From Oenanthe sinensis (Eukaryota > Streptophyta > Magnoliopsida > Apiales > Apiaceae), in assembly GCA_028671895.1 (NCBI GenBank), contig CM053794.1, positions 40,192,501 to 40,256,500 of the forward strand: a stretch of DNA of 64,000 nucleotides, read 5' to 3'. Position 1 is the stretch's first letter. Every line of letters begins with the position of its first letter. The translations under genes and the position numbers were made by a program. Under the pieces are notes generated by a model. That model was given only the letters and a program-made list of their open reading frames with translations, made no database searches and was not told where the DNA came from. Below are positions 1 to 11,225 of this stretch, piece after piece.

Positions 1-771
1 ACTAAACACAGATGTCGAAAAATAAAATAAATTACAAAAATAGGTAAAAATAAAAACGAAGCAGAGCCCCTGATCAACTATAATAAAGATATATAAAAAG
101 AAAAGGAGAAAGTAAGTACCAGTAATAAGCAGCTACAACCTTCATTATGCGATCCTGTCCTCTTTATTTATATTATATGCACTTGGGATTTCGGGTATTG
201 TTACTTCGGTGCATGACATTGAGATTAATTAGTAATTAATTTTGGTTGTTAAGGGATCAACTAACATACGCATTTAAATTGCATGAAATTGAGTTGGTGG
301 TCCCTTATATATTTGTGAGGCAAGAGCTGCATTGTATTATTAAGTACTCCTGTAAAACCGTCTAGGCCTCATTCTATTTTATGCCCAACTACTGTGGTGC
401 TTTAAATATTTTTACAAATTGAATCTAAATATAATTAGGACTAGAAACGGAATCAAAATTTGTTAATTTATATTTATAAATTTTGTAATGCATTACATAT
501 TTATATAAATTGTGCCTGGGAATTTTCATTGGCCACATGTTCGAAATTAAAATTTGTTACTGATTTTAAAAAAAATGTACATATCAAAAAAAATATGGTT
601 GTTATACATATTTGGTATAGAAACCATGGGTAAAATAAGAGGTTACAAATCTATATCTATACTATTTATATTATACTATTATAAGCAAAAAGGGGTTTAT
701 TGTTGGTTTGGTTATTGGTACCACTTTTCAAAAAATGGTAAACACTTTATAAAAATATATAATTTGTTTTA

Positions 772-1262
772 TTTATAACATAATATTGGTTATAATAATA
801 TAATATAGTAGTACAGATCTAATACAATTATAACCAGTGCAGATGACTTATATATCTCAATCTCAATAATACTCAAACTCTTTAAACTCTATTAAAATTA
901 TAAATTATTATTTCTTTTAAAATAATTTATTTTATTTATAATATAATATTGGTTATAATAATAAAATATAGATAATATAGTAGTAAGTAGTATAAATCTA
1001 ATACAATTGTAACCAATACAGTTGACTTAAATATCTCAATCTTAATACTACTCAAATTCTTTAAACTCTATTAAAATTATAAATTATTATTTCTTTTAAA
1101 ATAATTTATTTTATTTATAATATAATATTAGTTATAATAATATAATATAGATAACATAATAGTAAGTAGTACACATCTAATACAATGGTAACCAATACAG
1201 TTGATTTATATATCTCAATCTCAATACTACTCAAACTCTTTAAACTCTATTAAAATTATATA
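772..1262. repeat. Three tandem AT-rich repeat units
   Basis: Three consecutive imperfect copies of a unit of about 163-179 bp. Each begins near TAATATTGGTTATAATAATA and passes through ATCTAATACAAT, ATCTCAATCT and CTTTAAACTCTATTAAAATT. Copies start near 781, 944 and 1123; the third loses its tail. The sequence has no coding character. It could be a short satellite-like array or transposon-internal repeats. DNA before it (1-770) and after it (1263-1839) is AT-rich with no gene seen. Confidence 0.75.
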
Positions 1263-1817
1263 TTTTTTTAAATCCTATTAAAATTTCAAAAAAATAAATA
1301 TATATAATCTATATTTTGATTATCCTTCATTTTTGTTTCACCTAAAATTAAATCTTAATATTATATTATATCTAAATAATAACATAAAATTTATACTTAA
1401 ATTAAAATTTATACTTTTTATTTAATGTAGTTGTATTAAATACAATCTAACGCTCAAACTCTTTAATTCATTTAAAATATCAATCAATTAAATAAATCTC
1501 ATGAATATAATAATAATAATATTTTTTATCTATATTAAATTTTATTAAAATTATATACTAAATATAATATAAATATCTCGATTAATCGCTCCCAAATTAT
1601 TCAATTCATTTAAAATTATCACTCATAATCAAATCTAACAAATATTATAATATTATTATTACTTTATCTATTTTAATTTTTCAGATAACAACTAATTAGT
1701 TGCATCTCAAGAATGATATAATATTATTATTCTTCTATCTATAATATAAATATCTTAATTTAATCACCGCTCAAATTATTCAATTTATTTTAAATATATT
1801 AAAAAAATTAAAGAAAT

Positions 1818-1833
1818 CCGTGCATCGTACGGG
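1818..1833. other. GC-rich hairpin in AT-rich DNA, possible Helitron 3' end
   Basis: CCGTGCATCGTACGG is a six-pair stem with one G-T wobble and a three-base loop, isolated in very AT-rich sequence. Plant Helitron 3' ends carry hairpins of this CCCGTGC...GCACGGG style. I could not find the expected CTRR end right after it on either strand, so the assignment is weak. Confidence 0.25.
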
Positions 1834-1839
1834 TTAAAA

Positions 1840-2052
1840 AATATAATAATATTATATTATTAATAAGATATAATCAATTAATTGTTATTTTAAATGAATT
1901 AAAGAGTTTGAGTAGTGGAGAAACTGAATTCTGTAAATAAGAGATAGTTGAGTCTCGACATATCACGTAATATATTTGTATTAATTATTTTTCTAAAATA
2001 AATAATATGTATATTTTTTTAAAGTATTTTAATTTTTTTTAGAAAGTGTTAA
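1840..2052 (+). repeat. Copy 1 of a dispersed direct repeat of about 200 bp
   Basis: Near-identical to 2331..2530. Shared landmarks in order: TGAATTAAAGAGTTTGAGT, GTGGAGAAACTGAA, GAGTCTCGACATATCAC, AATAAATAATATGTAT and TTTTTTTTAGAAAGTGTTAA. The roughly 280 bp between the copies is different. This may be two halves of an element, or LTR-like repeats of a small retroelement; no protein sequence is visible between them. Confidence 0.7.
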
Positions 2053-2330
2053 CCAACCATACCAAACCAACTATAAAAACCATGTTTAGCTTATATGGTA
2101 TAAAATTTATATAGATAGAAAAATAATAATATTATATCATTCATGAGATTTAATTAATTAGTTGTTATTTTAAAACTTAAAATATAGTTAAATTAATGAT
2201 AATATTATAATATTTGTGAAATTTGATTATGAGTGACAATTTTAAATAAATATGATAGTTTGAGGGTGATTAAATTGATATGTTTAGATTGTATTTAGTA
2301 TATAATTTTAATAAAATTTAATATAGATAA

Positions 2331-2530
2331 AAGAATAATAATATTATATCATTAATGAGATATAATTAATTGGTTGTTATTTTCAATGAATTAAAGAGTT
2401 TGAGTGGTGGAGAAACTGAAAGTAGTCGAGTCTCGACATATCACCTAATATATTTATATTAATTATTTTTCTAAAATAAATAATATGTATGTTTTTTTAA
2501 AGTATTTTAATTTTTTTTAGAAAGTGTTAA
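2331..2530 (+). repeat. Copy 2 of the dispersed direct repeat of about 200 bp
   Basis: Second copy of the repeat at 1840..2052, lacking about 15 bases around CTGTAAATAAGAGATAG. It ends about 30 bp past the stop codon of the monodehydroascorbate reductase gene, which lies on the opposite strand, so it occupies that gene's 3' flank. Confidence 0.7.
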
Positions 2531-2560
2531 GCAACTGAGGTTAAAAGAAAGAAATAAAAA

Positions 2561-5500
2561 TTAGATGTCGCAGGCAAAGTTGAGACCATCTTTTGCTAGT
2601 AGCTCTAAACTCTCAACTGCAGGTTGTAACCTGGCGACTTTGGCCATGGCCTTGTTTCTTCGGCACTTCCATTCTCTAGAAATACTCCCATTACCTTCCC
2701 GTCTTTGATCCAGTAGCAACCGAACTTTGTTTTTTCTGATGACGGGTTGTTGTCACCAAACAGCACTGCCTTGCCCACAATGTCACCATAAAATTGCCAT
2801 GACAGATCAAAGGCACGAGAATAAAAGAACGGAAGGTAGTCGTATTCGTCAACTGAATTCCCCTGCTCACTTGCAAATATAGCCTGCACCACTAAGATTG
2901 CACTTTTAAGGGGAAGCTCCAGCATCAATAACAAAAAAACAAGTGTCCATAATCCTACATTGCTAACTAAATTGAAGGTTTAGTAGTACTTGCTACAGAT
3001 AAGATGAGCTGCAAAACTTAACATGGAAAACTATCAGAGAATTGCACATATATTACCGTCGCCATGATCTACTTTATAGCAGCAAATTATCCCAAGAGTA
3101 AAGGATGATTCAAGGTATATATGGATGTATTAACTCACAGTTTTGGTTTGGAGAAGTGGAGAATCTAGAATATTTGAAAAACATAGTGAAACTGAATGAC
3201 TTTTAGTATTGTGTTTCTGACTTCGGACAATAAGACACTAAGACTAATCTGTTTAACTGGCATTGAACTCTTAACATTTTCTGAAGTATAGACAATTGTG
3301 CACTGGATAAACTTTGCAGATGGATGACACTTACATAAATGCATCCTGGTAAATTCATATTTTAGCAACAAAAAATGATAATGAAGCATCTACCTACCTT
3401 TACAGCCTGCACAGCTGATTTGCGGGCATGATCGACATGTTCAACTCTTCTTATGTCATTATATAGTTTCATGGGGAAAGTTGCGACATCGCCAACAGCA
3501 TATACTTCAGGAACACTAATCTTGAAGAATGCATCAGTCTGTAATGAAATTAAAGGCATAATCTTCACGATTAAATTTGCCAAGGAAGAGAACAGATGGA
3601 ATTCTCAAATGTGATGGTATTAGTAGAGTAGAAAATTATCAGTGTATTGTATCCTACTTTGTAATTGTGACGGACGACAGGTATACTACAGTTTCCATTA
3701 TATGCACAGGCTGGGGAAGTAATTATACAAACTCTGCAATGTTCCTTTATACTATCAATTAAGAGACAGTACTTTAAGATGGCAGCTTTTATATACAACT
3801 TTTCTCTTAATCATATTAACAGACTCTATATTGCAACTGCAGTGTCTCTATCAAAGCCACTATACGAACAATGTTCTTCAAGGCGATTTCTCGTTAATTA
3901 GCAAGAGGATTCATGAGTAAAACTCTAAAATATGCAAGAAATTTTAAAAAAAAATAGTACGAGTTAGGATTGCTGATATTCAACAGTTGAGTAAGACATA
4001 CCCTAAATCCACCTTTCTCTTCTTCAACCTGTCCTTTGAACAATGTTGGAAGTGGCCTTCCTCCAACACCAACAACAACAATATCAGCTTCCAGTACCCT
4101 CCCGTCCTTAAGTTTGACTTCCTTTACCTAATTTGTGGGACACAAAAGTGTAATTCAGGATTTAACTTTAAACTAAAGACTAAAAGCTACAACAGGCACA
4201 TGAGATTTTAATGGTTACACATACCTCATTATTAGTATCACTACTGAATCCTGCAGCTGCTGTTCCTTTAATGATTTGGATACCCTTGTTTACATAATAT
4301 CCTTCGTAAAATGATGCTAGCTCAGCAGTAAAAAGTCGAGGCACTGAAGATGCATACATGTCAGCAACATAACAATTAGATATCTGTTAAAGTGACTAAT
4401 ATATGTATCATTCCACAAACAAAAAAGCATTCTCTACTTACTGCACCAAGGTCCAGGATAAACCATTGTGACATCTAAATTATTGATCTTCATTACTGCA
4501 CTAAGCTAGAGACCAATGTATCCACCCCCAACAATCACAACCTTCCTGTTTTTTCCTCCGATAGCTCTTGCAAGTGTTTCAGCCTCTTCAATTTCTCTCA
4601 AGTAGAAGATATTTTTGGAATCAGCCCCTTGCACACCGAAATCTGTTAGTTTTGTCGCCTACACACAAAACATCATATCAACGACATCAAACAAGTAGAT
4701 AAATATGTATAGATGGACTAATATACAGAAAGAGATTGCAATTGCCTACTGTGGAACCAGTTGCAATAATAAGAATTTGATATTTAAAGACATCTCCAGC
4801 TGCACTGATCAAAATCTTTGAAGCAAGGTCTGCTTTCACTATCTCTGTGCTAAGAATCAATGATATCCCTATAATGAAATATAGGAATTAAGTTTTACGT
4901 ATTGTAATAAAATTTGGGTACACCTGTTTACAGAACTTCGACAAAAAATCAATACTACTGTCAAGTGGTAATCTTTTCCCTCCAAGAGTTTTGTGGCATC
5001 ACCTTTCCCAGAATACCACTCCGGTAGCAGTATTTCTCCTCCAGTTCCAGCACATACATGAAAACCTGGGAGTCTTGCAGCACCTGTAAAAAATATGAGA
5101 TATATTAGGATATTTGTTTAACAATTAAAGAGACCGTGAGCAGGAAGAAAACTAAAACTAGTGAAAAGATAAAAGAACGCCATGTATAGGTCTATACACA
5201 CCCTGAGCGAAAAAGTAGGCCTTGCTAAGAGCAGGACGTTCGTAAGGAGGCACCTGAGAGTGAATTAATTAGCCAAGCATGGATTAAAGTAACAGAAAAT
5301 GAAATGCTTGATCAAACATATATATATATGTGTGTGTGTGTGTGTGCAGCAGCACTCTAAACTCTCATGTGTTTGATATGAAAATTTAAATACAAAACAT
5401 AATCATCGTCCGCAGATCGATCACAATAAAAAACACACAACAGGCGACTGATTGGTAGCATACCGACTCTTTGGCAATAACTGCCAGCTCGCCTGGTTTA

Positions 5501-5701
5501 ACTCCTTGGTTTGCAAACTCCCTGACAGCATAACCCTGAAACAGACAATGCACACAAAGTAAACATAGCATGTTAGAAATACAATATAAATTCAAAATGA
5601 ATAAAATTTGATGACAACAAGGCACAATGCAAAATTGGGCAAGTACTCACAGCTGCAACACCGCCACCAACAATCACGTACTTGAAATACTTCTCTGCCA
5701 T
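2561..5701 (-). pseudogene. MDHAR: Monodehydroascorbate reductase, broken by a nonsense codon and a frameshift
   Basis: MDHAR is an FAD enzyme that uses NAD(P)H to return monodehydroascorbate to ascorbate. Ten exons with GT/AG borders can be read on the minus strand: 5651..5701, 5464..5535, 5202..5253, 5003..5083, 4750..4868, 4442..4658, 4225..4343, 4002..4127, 3398..3538 and 2561..2883. The start MAEKYFKYVIVGGGVAAGYA holds the FAD-binding GxGxxA motif. Exon 6 holds the NAD(P)H-binding VVIVGGGYIGL, and later exons contain VYAVGDVATFP and FYSRAFDLSWQFYG. Ignoring damage, the product would be about 433 residues ending NFACDI, the usual length of the cytosolic/peroxisomal form. Two lesions: the codon after GYIGL, normally Glu, is TAG (4506..4508), leaving 175 residues; and one A is missing in exon 10 (near 2654..2657), so the tail reads ETRPWP and ends at 2605. 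The splice sites look intact, so decay is recent or partly sequencing error. Confidence 0.9.
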
Positions 5702-6159
5702 TGTTGAGATAAATTGATCAATGCAAAAAAAAGGGTAATTCTAGTCTAATCAATATATATGCCAATATAATTAATCTTTGTTGTTATATCTAATGAGATC
5801 TGGTTACTAGTGTGAAATAATCTGCCAAAAACGCAATAATAAATCACGAGTGATTGTGTGTGCAAGTAACAGAATAGTGTACGACAATAATCAAACTGTT
5901 AAAGAGAAGGTAAGTAACGGAGGATGTCACGAGTCCAGTGCGGAACTGTCTCCTTAAAGCTATTTCGCCTCTCACCGTATGTTTGAGTCGATAGCCTCCC
6001 AGGATAAAACGAGAACACGATAATGTCACGAAAAACAGCACCTTCAGCGAGCTTGAACAGAGCAAGAAAACTATCACCAGGAAGAGGACGGCTGTGTTTA
6101 GGGTTTAGGACAGAAGACTGACTTATCTCGATAATAACCTAAGACCGAATAACATGAAT

Positions 6160-6169
6160 ATATAGACTG
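6160..6169 (-). promoter_or_regulatory. TATA-like box upstream of MDHAR, inside the LTR-like block
   Basis: The minus strand reads CAGTCTATATATTCATG here, about 460 bp upstream of the MDHAR start codon. An AT-poor leader containing AAACCCTAAAC follows. It could serve the LTR, the MDHAR gene, or both. Confidence 0.35.
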
Positions 6170-6354
6170 GGAAAAAACTTGTGTGCCACACAATTTCCTT
6201 AATTACCACGCGTTTACCTAATTAATCACGCGTTAAATAATAAAGGCAATCGGTTGTCAAAATTAAATTCGTAATCAATTTCGAATTAATAATAGCATTT
6301 ATTATTAAAAAAAAATAACGAACTGTTATATTGAGCTAAGACACAGTGGACATT

Positions 6355-6530
6355 CGACAGCAGTTTACTGTCAAGACTTCCAAACTGTGACAGCAACTTT
6401 GTCTTGCCCGCCGAGTTTACTGTCAAGCCTTCCTCGACAGCAATTTTGAAATGAGTTAAGCAGTTCTGACAGCAAGTTTGAGTTTACTGTCGAGCTTGAC
6501 AACAACTTTGTAGTATTCTGACAGTAACTT
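6355..6530. repeat. Cluster of GACAGCAA/TTTACTGTC motifs
   Basis: About eight partly inverted copies of a short motif (GACAGCA, TTTACTGTC, CTTCGACAGC and variants) lie within roughly 175 bp. It is the most repetitive part of the LTR-like block and resembles repeated enhancer units found in some plant LTR promoters; that role is inference only. Confidence 0.5.
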
Positions 6531-7327
6531 TACAAAACTGGTCTTCCCAAATTTTGCTGCATTCGTGTCCGCAGGTCGCCCACGCGGACAGCCCAAAGGC
6601 TTGCGAAACCACGAATTTGCCCTCGAAATCCCATGATTTGCACCCCCCTGCGCGCACGTGGGTGGTGGAGCAATACCATACTAACACATCTTAAACACTA
6701 CATAAATGTTCTACTATATAAAGGCATAGAAAATATTTTTCCAATTCAATGTGGGATTCAAGTTCTCATTTCTAAATTTCCACTTTCAAGGTACCAACTT
6801 TGGATAATCATGTCTCATTCATTCCTTGATCATTTTGAATACTTAAATATGCGTTGGAAAGCTCTCTCGAAGACGAACGTACTCCAACCATAACTTGTTG
6901 CGCGCACACAATCAAGAAGCATTCAAACTTAGGCTCAAAATGACTTGACAATGTGGGGCTTCTACCCACATTTTCCAACAACTAGCACATATAAAATGCC
7001 ATTTTTGTGTTAGGTGTGTGCAGGAGGACGCTGGGCAGCCCATGCAATAGCCTGCTTTTAATGGGCTCCCAAATTTTTAGAAAAAAATAGTTATATATAT
7101 ATAAAAAATTCATATATTGACAATTAATTATCCCGCGAGATACTCGTGTTCCCATTCCCCATTTATAACCAGCAAAAAAAAACAAACTTATTAAAACGAT
7201 AGTCATATATAGTTACTTTCGGGTGAATATATGTTCCCCATTCCTAACTTATCGTCGGAGCCGGCCCTCGGTCTACATAGTAATATTATCGTTTTAATAG
7301 AGACTATTTTTTTTTCTAAATCTATAA

Positions 7328-7762
7328 GGGGTCGTTTGGTTCGTGACTTCTAGACATCATGTATGAGTTTTGTCCATTTCAAACTCATACATGTTGTTTG
7401 ATTGAAAATTTTTAATTTTAAAACCAATATCTTAAACTCATAAGATATGAGTTTCTGATATCTTAGGAGGGGTGGGTATGAGCTTGGGGTACGAGGAATC
7501 AAATCAAAATTTTATTACTTTATTTTTATTTATAAAATTACATTTTATTTTTTAAAATAAAAAATTTATAATGATGTTGTTTAATATTTAATAAATAATA
7601 GTGATTTATTTTTTATATTAACTGTATATATTTTTTATTTATTAAAAAATATATTAAATTAACAAATTTATTACACCATTCAACCAAACACATGATATCA
7701 ACCACCTTAACCTGATTTGTGATTCCAACCTGATAACGCTACTACATGAATCAAATCACCCT
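7328..7762. mobile_element. Tourist/PIF-Harbinger-like MITE
   Basis: The left end reads GGGGTCGTTTGGTTCGTGAC and the inverted right end reads AGGGTGATTTGATTCATG; both are flanked by TAA, the 3-bp target of this superfamily. Length is 435 bp, with an AT-rich core and no ORF. It lies between the broken MDHAR and the phosphatase gene. The flanking intergenic stretches (6981-7327 and 7763-8240) hold no gene that I can see. Confidence 0.6.
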
Positions 7763-8240
7763 TAAGGAGTTTTATATTCGCTAAGTACACATTTATAGTT
7801 TAAAGACATTGGAGGATTGTTTAGTGTAATTGATGTTTGATACGATAAAATAAGTATATGATTAGATTGCATTATAGTTAAAGAAGATCGGTTGTGTATA
7901 TAATGGAATTAAGTTGACTTGATGGAATGGAATGGACTACGCGTTAGTGAATGAGCAGCCCAGTGTTAATAGTTGTTGAAAATAAAGGCAGTGTGTTTGC
8001 AGTGGCCCATTTTGAAGACTGGTAGATGATGAAGCCCGTCGGTACTGAGTAGAGATCTTGTAAAAAGAAAACAAAGCAAACAAGAAAGCTGCTACGCGTA
8101 ATCACGTGGGCCGGTTGGCGGGGCCCTAACATGACGTGGACACTGGCTAGTCACAACTGATCAGAGTCTCGGACCACTTAATTAAGAAGAAAAATACAAC
8201 ACATAGCAATTCACACGCGCGGACCTCTACTCTAGTAAAA

Positions 8241-10678
8241 ATGGAGGACCAAGAACACAAACCAAACAAGCATAGAATTGTCTGCTTCATTGGTGACATT
8301 CATGGGCACATCACCAAGCTCCAAAATTTATGGTCCAATCTTGAAGCCCACATCGGCCCATCTGATTTTCAATCAGCTTTGATCATTTTCTTGGGTGATT
8401 ACTGTGACCGTGGTTATAAAACTCACCAAGTTCTTGACTTTCTCATATCTTTACCCTCAAAGTACCCTAAACAAACCCATGTTTTTCTTTCCGGTAATCA
8501 TGACTTTGCATTTGCCGGGTTCGTCGGAGTTCTTCCGGCGCCGGCTGGTGGGTCCAAGTTTTGTGACACGTGGAGTGAGTATGAGGCGAATGAGGAGAGA
8601 GAAGGGTGGTATAAAGAGGAGGAGTATGAGAGAATGCATGTGCAAGCTAGAAGATGGGCTGGGAAAATGAGTGGGTTTGATCCTGTTAAGAAGATTGAGT
8701 ATAAGGGGTCCATTTATGATGCTGGCCCAACTTTTGAATCTTATGGGGTTCCACATGGATCACCTGGTATGCTTTGATTCATTCACTTTTTTTATTTGAT
8801 GTGTTTATTGCTTTTTCTTGATTTTGTAAGGTTGGGTATGCTTGATTTATGTTTTCTTATTGTTAAGATAATTTAGAGTGCAAAAGAACTGATAGTAAAG
8901 AAGTTATGATTTTGGTGGCCTTGGCATCCCGCCGAGCTAGTCACTCACTGGATCCCCATTATGACAAAAAAATAAAAAAAAGTTGCGATTTTAGGCGAGA
9001 TTTAATCTGGCACTAAATCACAAAACATGCACAAACTCGTGCGGTATGAATAAAGAGATACGGAAATCACCTTTAATGAGAAAATAACATTTTCTGATTT
9101 CGTACAGTCCAGGGAGACAAATATTTATGCCTTGATGCGTCGACAATGTTTTAAGAGAAATGCCAGGGACCCTAAATATTGTCCCAAATTTTTTTACCAA
9201 ATGACGTAGCATGACATATGGTTTTTTTTAATTCGGGGGCGCATATGTATGCACGCAGGGTCTCATATTATTATAGAAATGTTATCAATTATACACGTTA
9301 CAACTCAGCATTTGGGATAAATTTTGGGGTACCTAGCATTTTTCATGTTCTAATATATTACTTTTATCTGGTACCCAAAATTTAAAGAACTCATGCCAAT
9401 GTATACATCAACCATGACTATAAGTTAGCTTTTTAAATATCTATAGAATTAGGCTGTGAGCTATCTGCAATTTCCGATGGTTTTGCTGTTGGTGTGAATG
9501 ATGTTTTCTGAGCTAACCCCATTAAGTAATATGACTAATGCCTGTTTGTGACTGTACTTTCTATAACATCTACAAAAGTATACTTTTTGTAATCAGTCTG
9601 TAGTCAAGAGTGGTGCTATTATATACAGATCTTATCAAGGCAGTTCCTGCTGAACACAAGAAATTTCTTGCTGATATGGTGTGGGTCCATGAAGAGGTCA
9701 GACTTCTATGCTTTACATTTTGTTGCCATTGTTAGCTAAAGTAATTATGATAGGGGTTTACTGTACTTTGGGGAATACAATTTGCTCTGCACTGGACAGT
9801 GCTGGATAGTTTTGTTCATCGTTTCATGTTTCATGTTTAATATGGCAAAAGAGCTGATCATATGGGTTCTTTTTCGACCTTTTCATTCAATAGGATAATG
9901 TTTGCATAGAGACTCAGGAAGGAATCAAACAGTGCAGATTAATAGCTGTGCATGCTGGATTGGAAAAGAAGAGAGGGGTAGAAGAACAACTAACATGCCT
10001 GAGAGTCAGGGACACCAGAATTCCGAAGGTGGAGGCACTCAGCGGCAGAAAAAATGTTTGGGATATGCCGGAGGTAAATTTATCTTTCTCAAGACATTGA
10101 AATACATTTTCATATTGTCTGTCAAAATTCTAAGGTGCATTTTCCTAGCTTGCCATTCTTATGTCAAGTTGATTAGTATGCCAACAACATGGAGATTTCA
10201 TATTGTAAATGATGTTGGATACTTATTACTAACAATAAAAAATTTCCTCAGAGTCATATTAAAAAGCTATATTAATCTTGTGTGGAGGGCTTGTGGTCCC
10301 CGTGTTGTAATTCTTGTTTCTACATCATAGAAAATTCTGAAGTTACTTGTATTGTTCTGTACTGATGTTTGATAAGCTGGCCTGAATGTGTATGCAGTTG
10401 TCGAACAGTCTAAATAAATGCCCAACTGAAATGACCTCCCATAAAACTGAATAATTTTTAATAAAAAATTTTGAAACACAAGGTTTTTTGTCTGTCATAA
10501 CTGACAGGATCTGGCTAAAAGTTCAACTATTGTGGTGAGTGGTCACCATGGGAAACTTCACACTGAAGGTCTTAGACTGATTATTGATGAGGGTGGCGGA
10601 CTAGAACATCATCCAGTTGCAGCAATTGTACTACCTTCAATGACAATTGTCCGTGATACAGATCCACCAAAGAAATAG
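8241..10678 (+). CDS. RLPH2: RLPH2-type PPP-family metallophosphatase (calcineurin-like phosphoesterase)
   Basis: Four exons: 8241..8766, 9629..9696, 9894..10073 and 10508..10678, giving 314 residues. The metal-binding motifs of the PPP superfamily are present: GDIHG (residues 18-22), GDYCDRG (52-58) and GNHDFAF (85-91). The histidine-containing stretches AVHAGLE and SGHHGKLH follow in exons 3 and 4. The closest family known to me is the Rhizobiales-like phosphatase RLPH2 of plants, reported as a phosphotyrosine-preferring PPP enzyme; matching landmarks include KGSIYDAG, TFESYGVPHGS, MVWVHEEDNVC and LSGRKNVWD. The length matches the family and all junctions keep frame. The start is supported by an AAAAATGG context and by conservation beginning soon after it. 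There is no signal peptide or membrane segment, so a soluble cytosolic/nuclear enzyme is expected. It looks intact. Confidence 0.92.
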
Positions 10679-11225
10679 TTCCGAGTCCATGCTCCACTGA
10701 TCGTCATCATGATACCACCAATGACTATGGTAGAAGGCTAGAAGCCCGAGATATGTTCCCTTCTATATAGTGTATATGTCAATCAGTTAGAGTTTCTCTT
10801 ACTATGTATTTTATGTGAAGTACTATTCTGCCAGATCGAGCTTGGCTTTCAAATTTTTTCTGCTAAAATTGTTTTGCAATATGCTAACGTGCATTAGGAA
10901 AATATATCGTATACTATATTCCTGTAATACTCGATGATTTTATAATATGTTGTTCTATCCATCTGATGACTGCGGACTGTATAACCACAAGCTAAAAACA
11001 AATGAGTCTGAAAGGACAGTTGAACCACTGTGCATAGAAATTTATACACAACTAATATCGGACTACACACAACAAACAAAAGGATACACAATTGTTTTCA
11101 TATAGAAACCAGGAAACCTCTCCCTAACAAATCAACTCAAGCCTCAGGGCTGATAAAGCTTGTATTACTCATGTAGAAGCACGGAGCTGGTGCAGAACAC
11201 TCATAGGCGATGAAGTAGAAGTTTA

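Larger units (their letters stand above)
5779..6980 (-). mobile_element. LTR-like sequence directly upstream of the MDHAR start
   Basis: Read on the minus strand, this block starts TGTTGGAAAATGTGGGTAGA and could end ...GATATAACAACA, giving TGTTG/CAACA inverted ends typical of Copia-type LTRs. It contains a TATA-like box (CTATATATTC, near 6160..6169) followed by a transcribed-looking leader with AAACCCTAAACACAG. The inner edge lies about 78 bp from the MDHAR start codon. I found no matching 5-bp target duplication (flanks ATCTT and ACTAG), no primer-binding site and no gag/pol, so it would be a solo or remnant LTR. Alternatively the inner half is simply the native MDHAR promoter and 5' UTR. 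Confidence 0.4.

Noticed and set aside
2691..2876. Minus-strand frame overlapping the last MDHAR exon
   Set aside because: It is a shadow of the real exon in another frame, with no family resemblance.
8457..8756. Minus-strand frames of 71-99 codons across the phosphatase exon
   Set aside because: Antisense shadows of a clearly conserved plus-strand exon.
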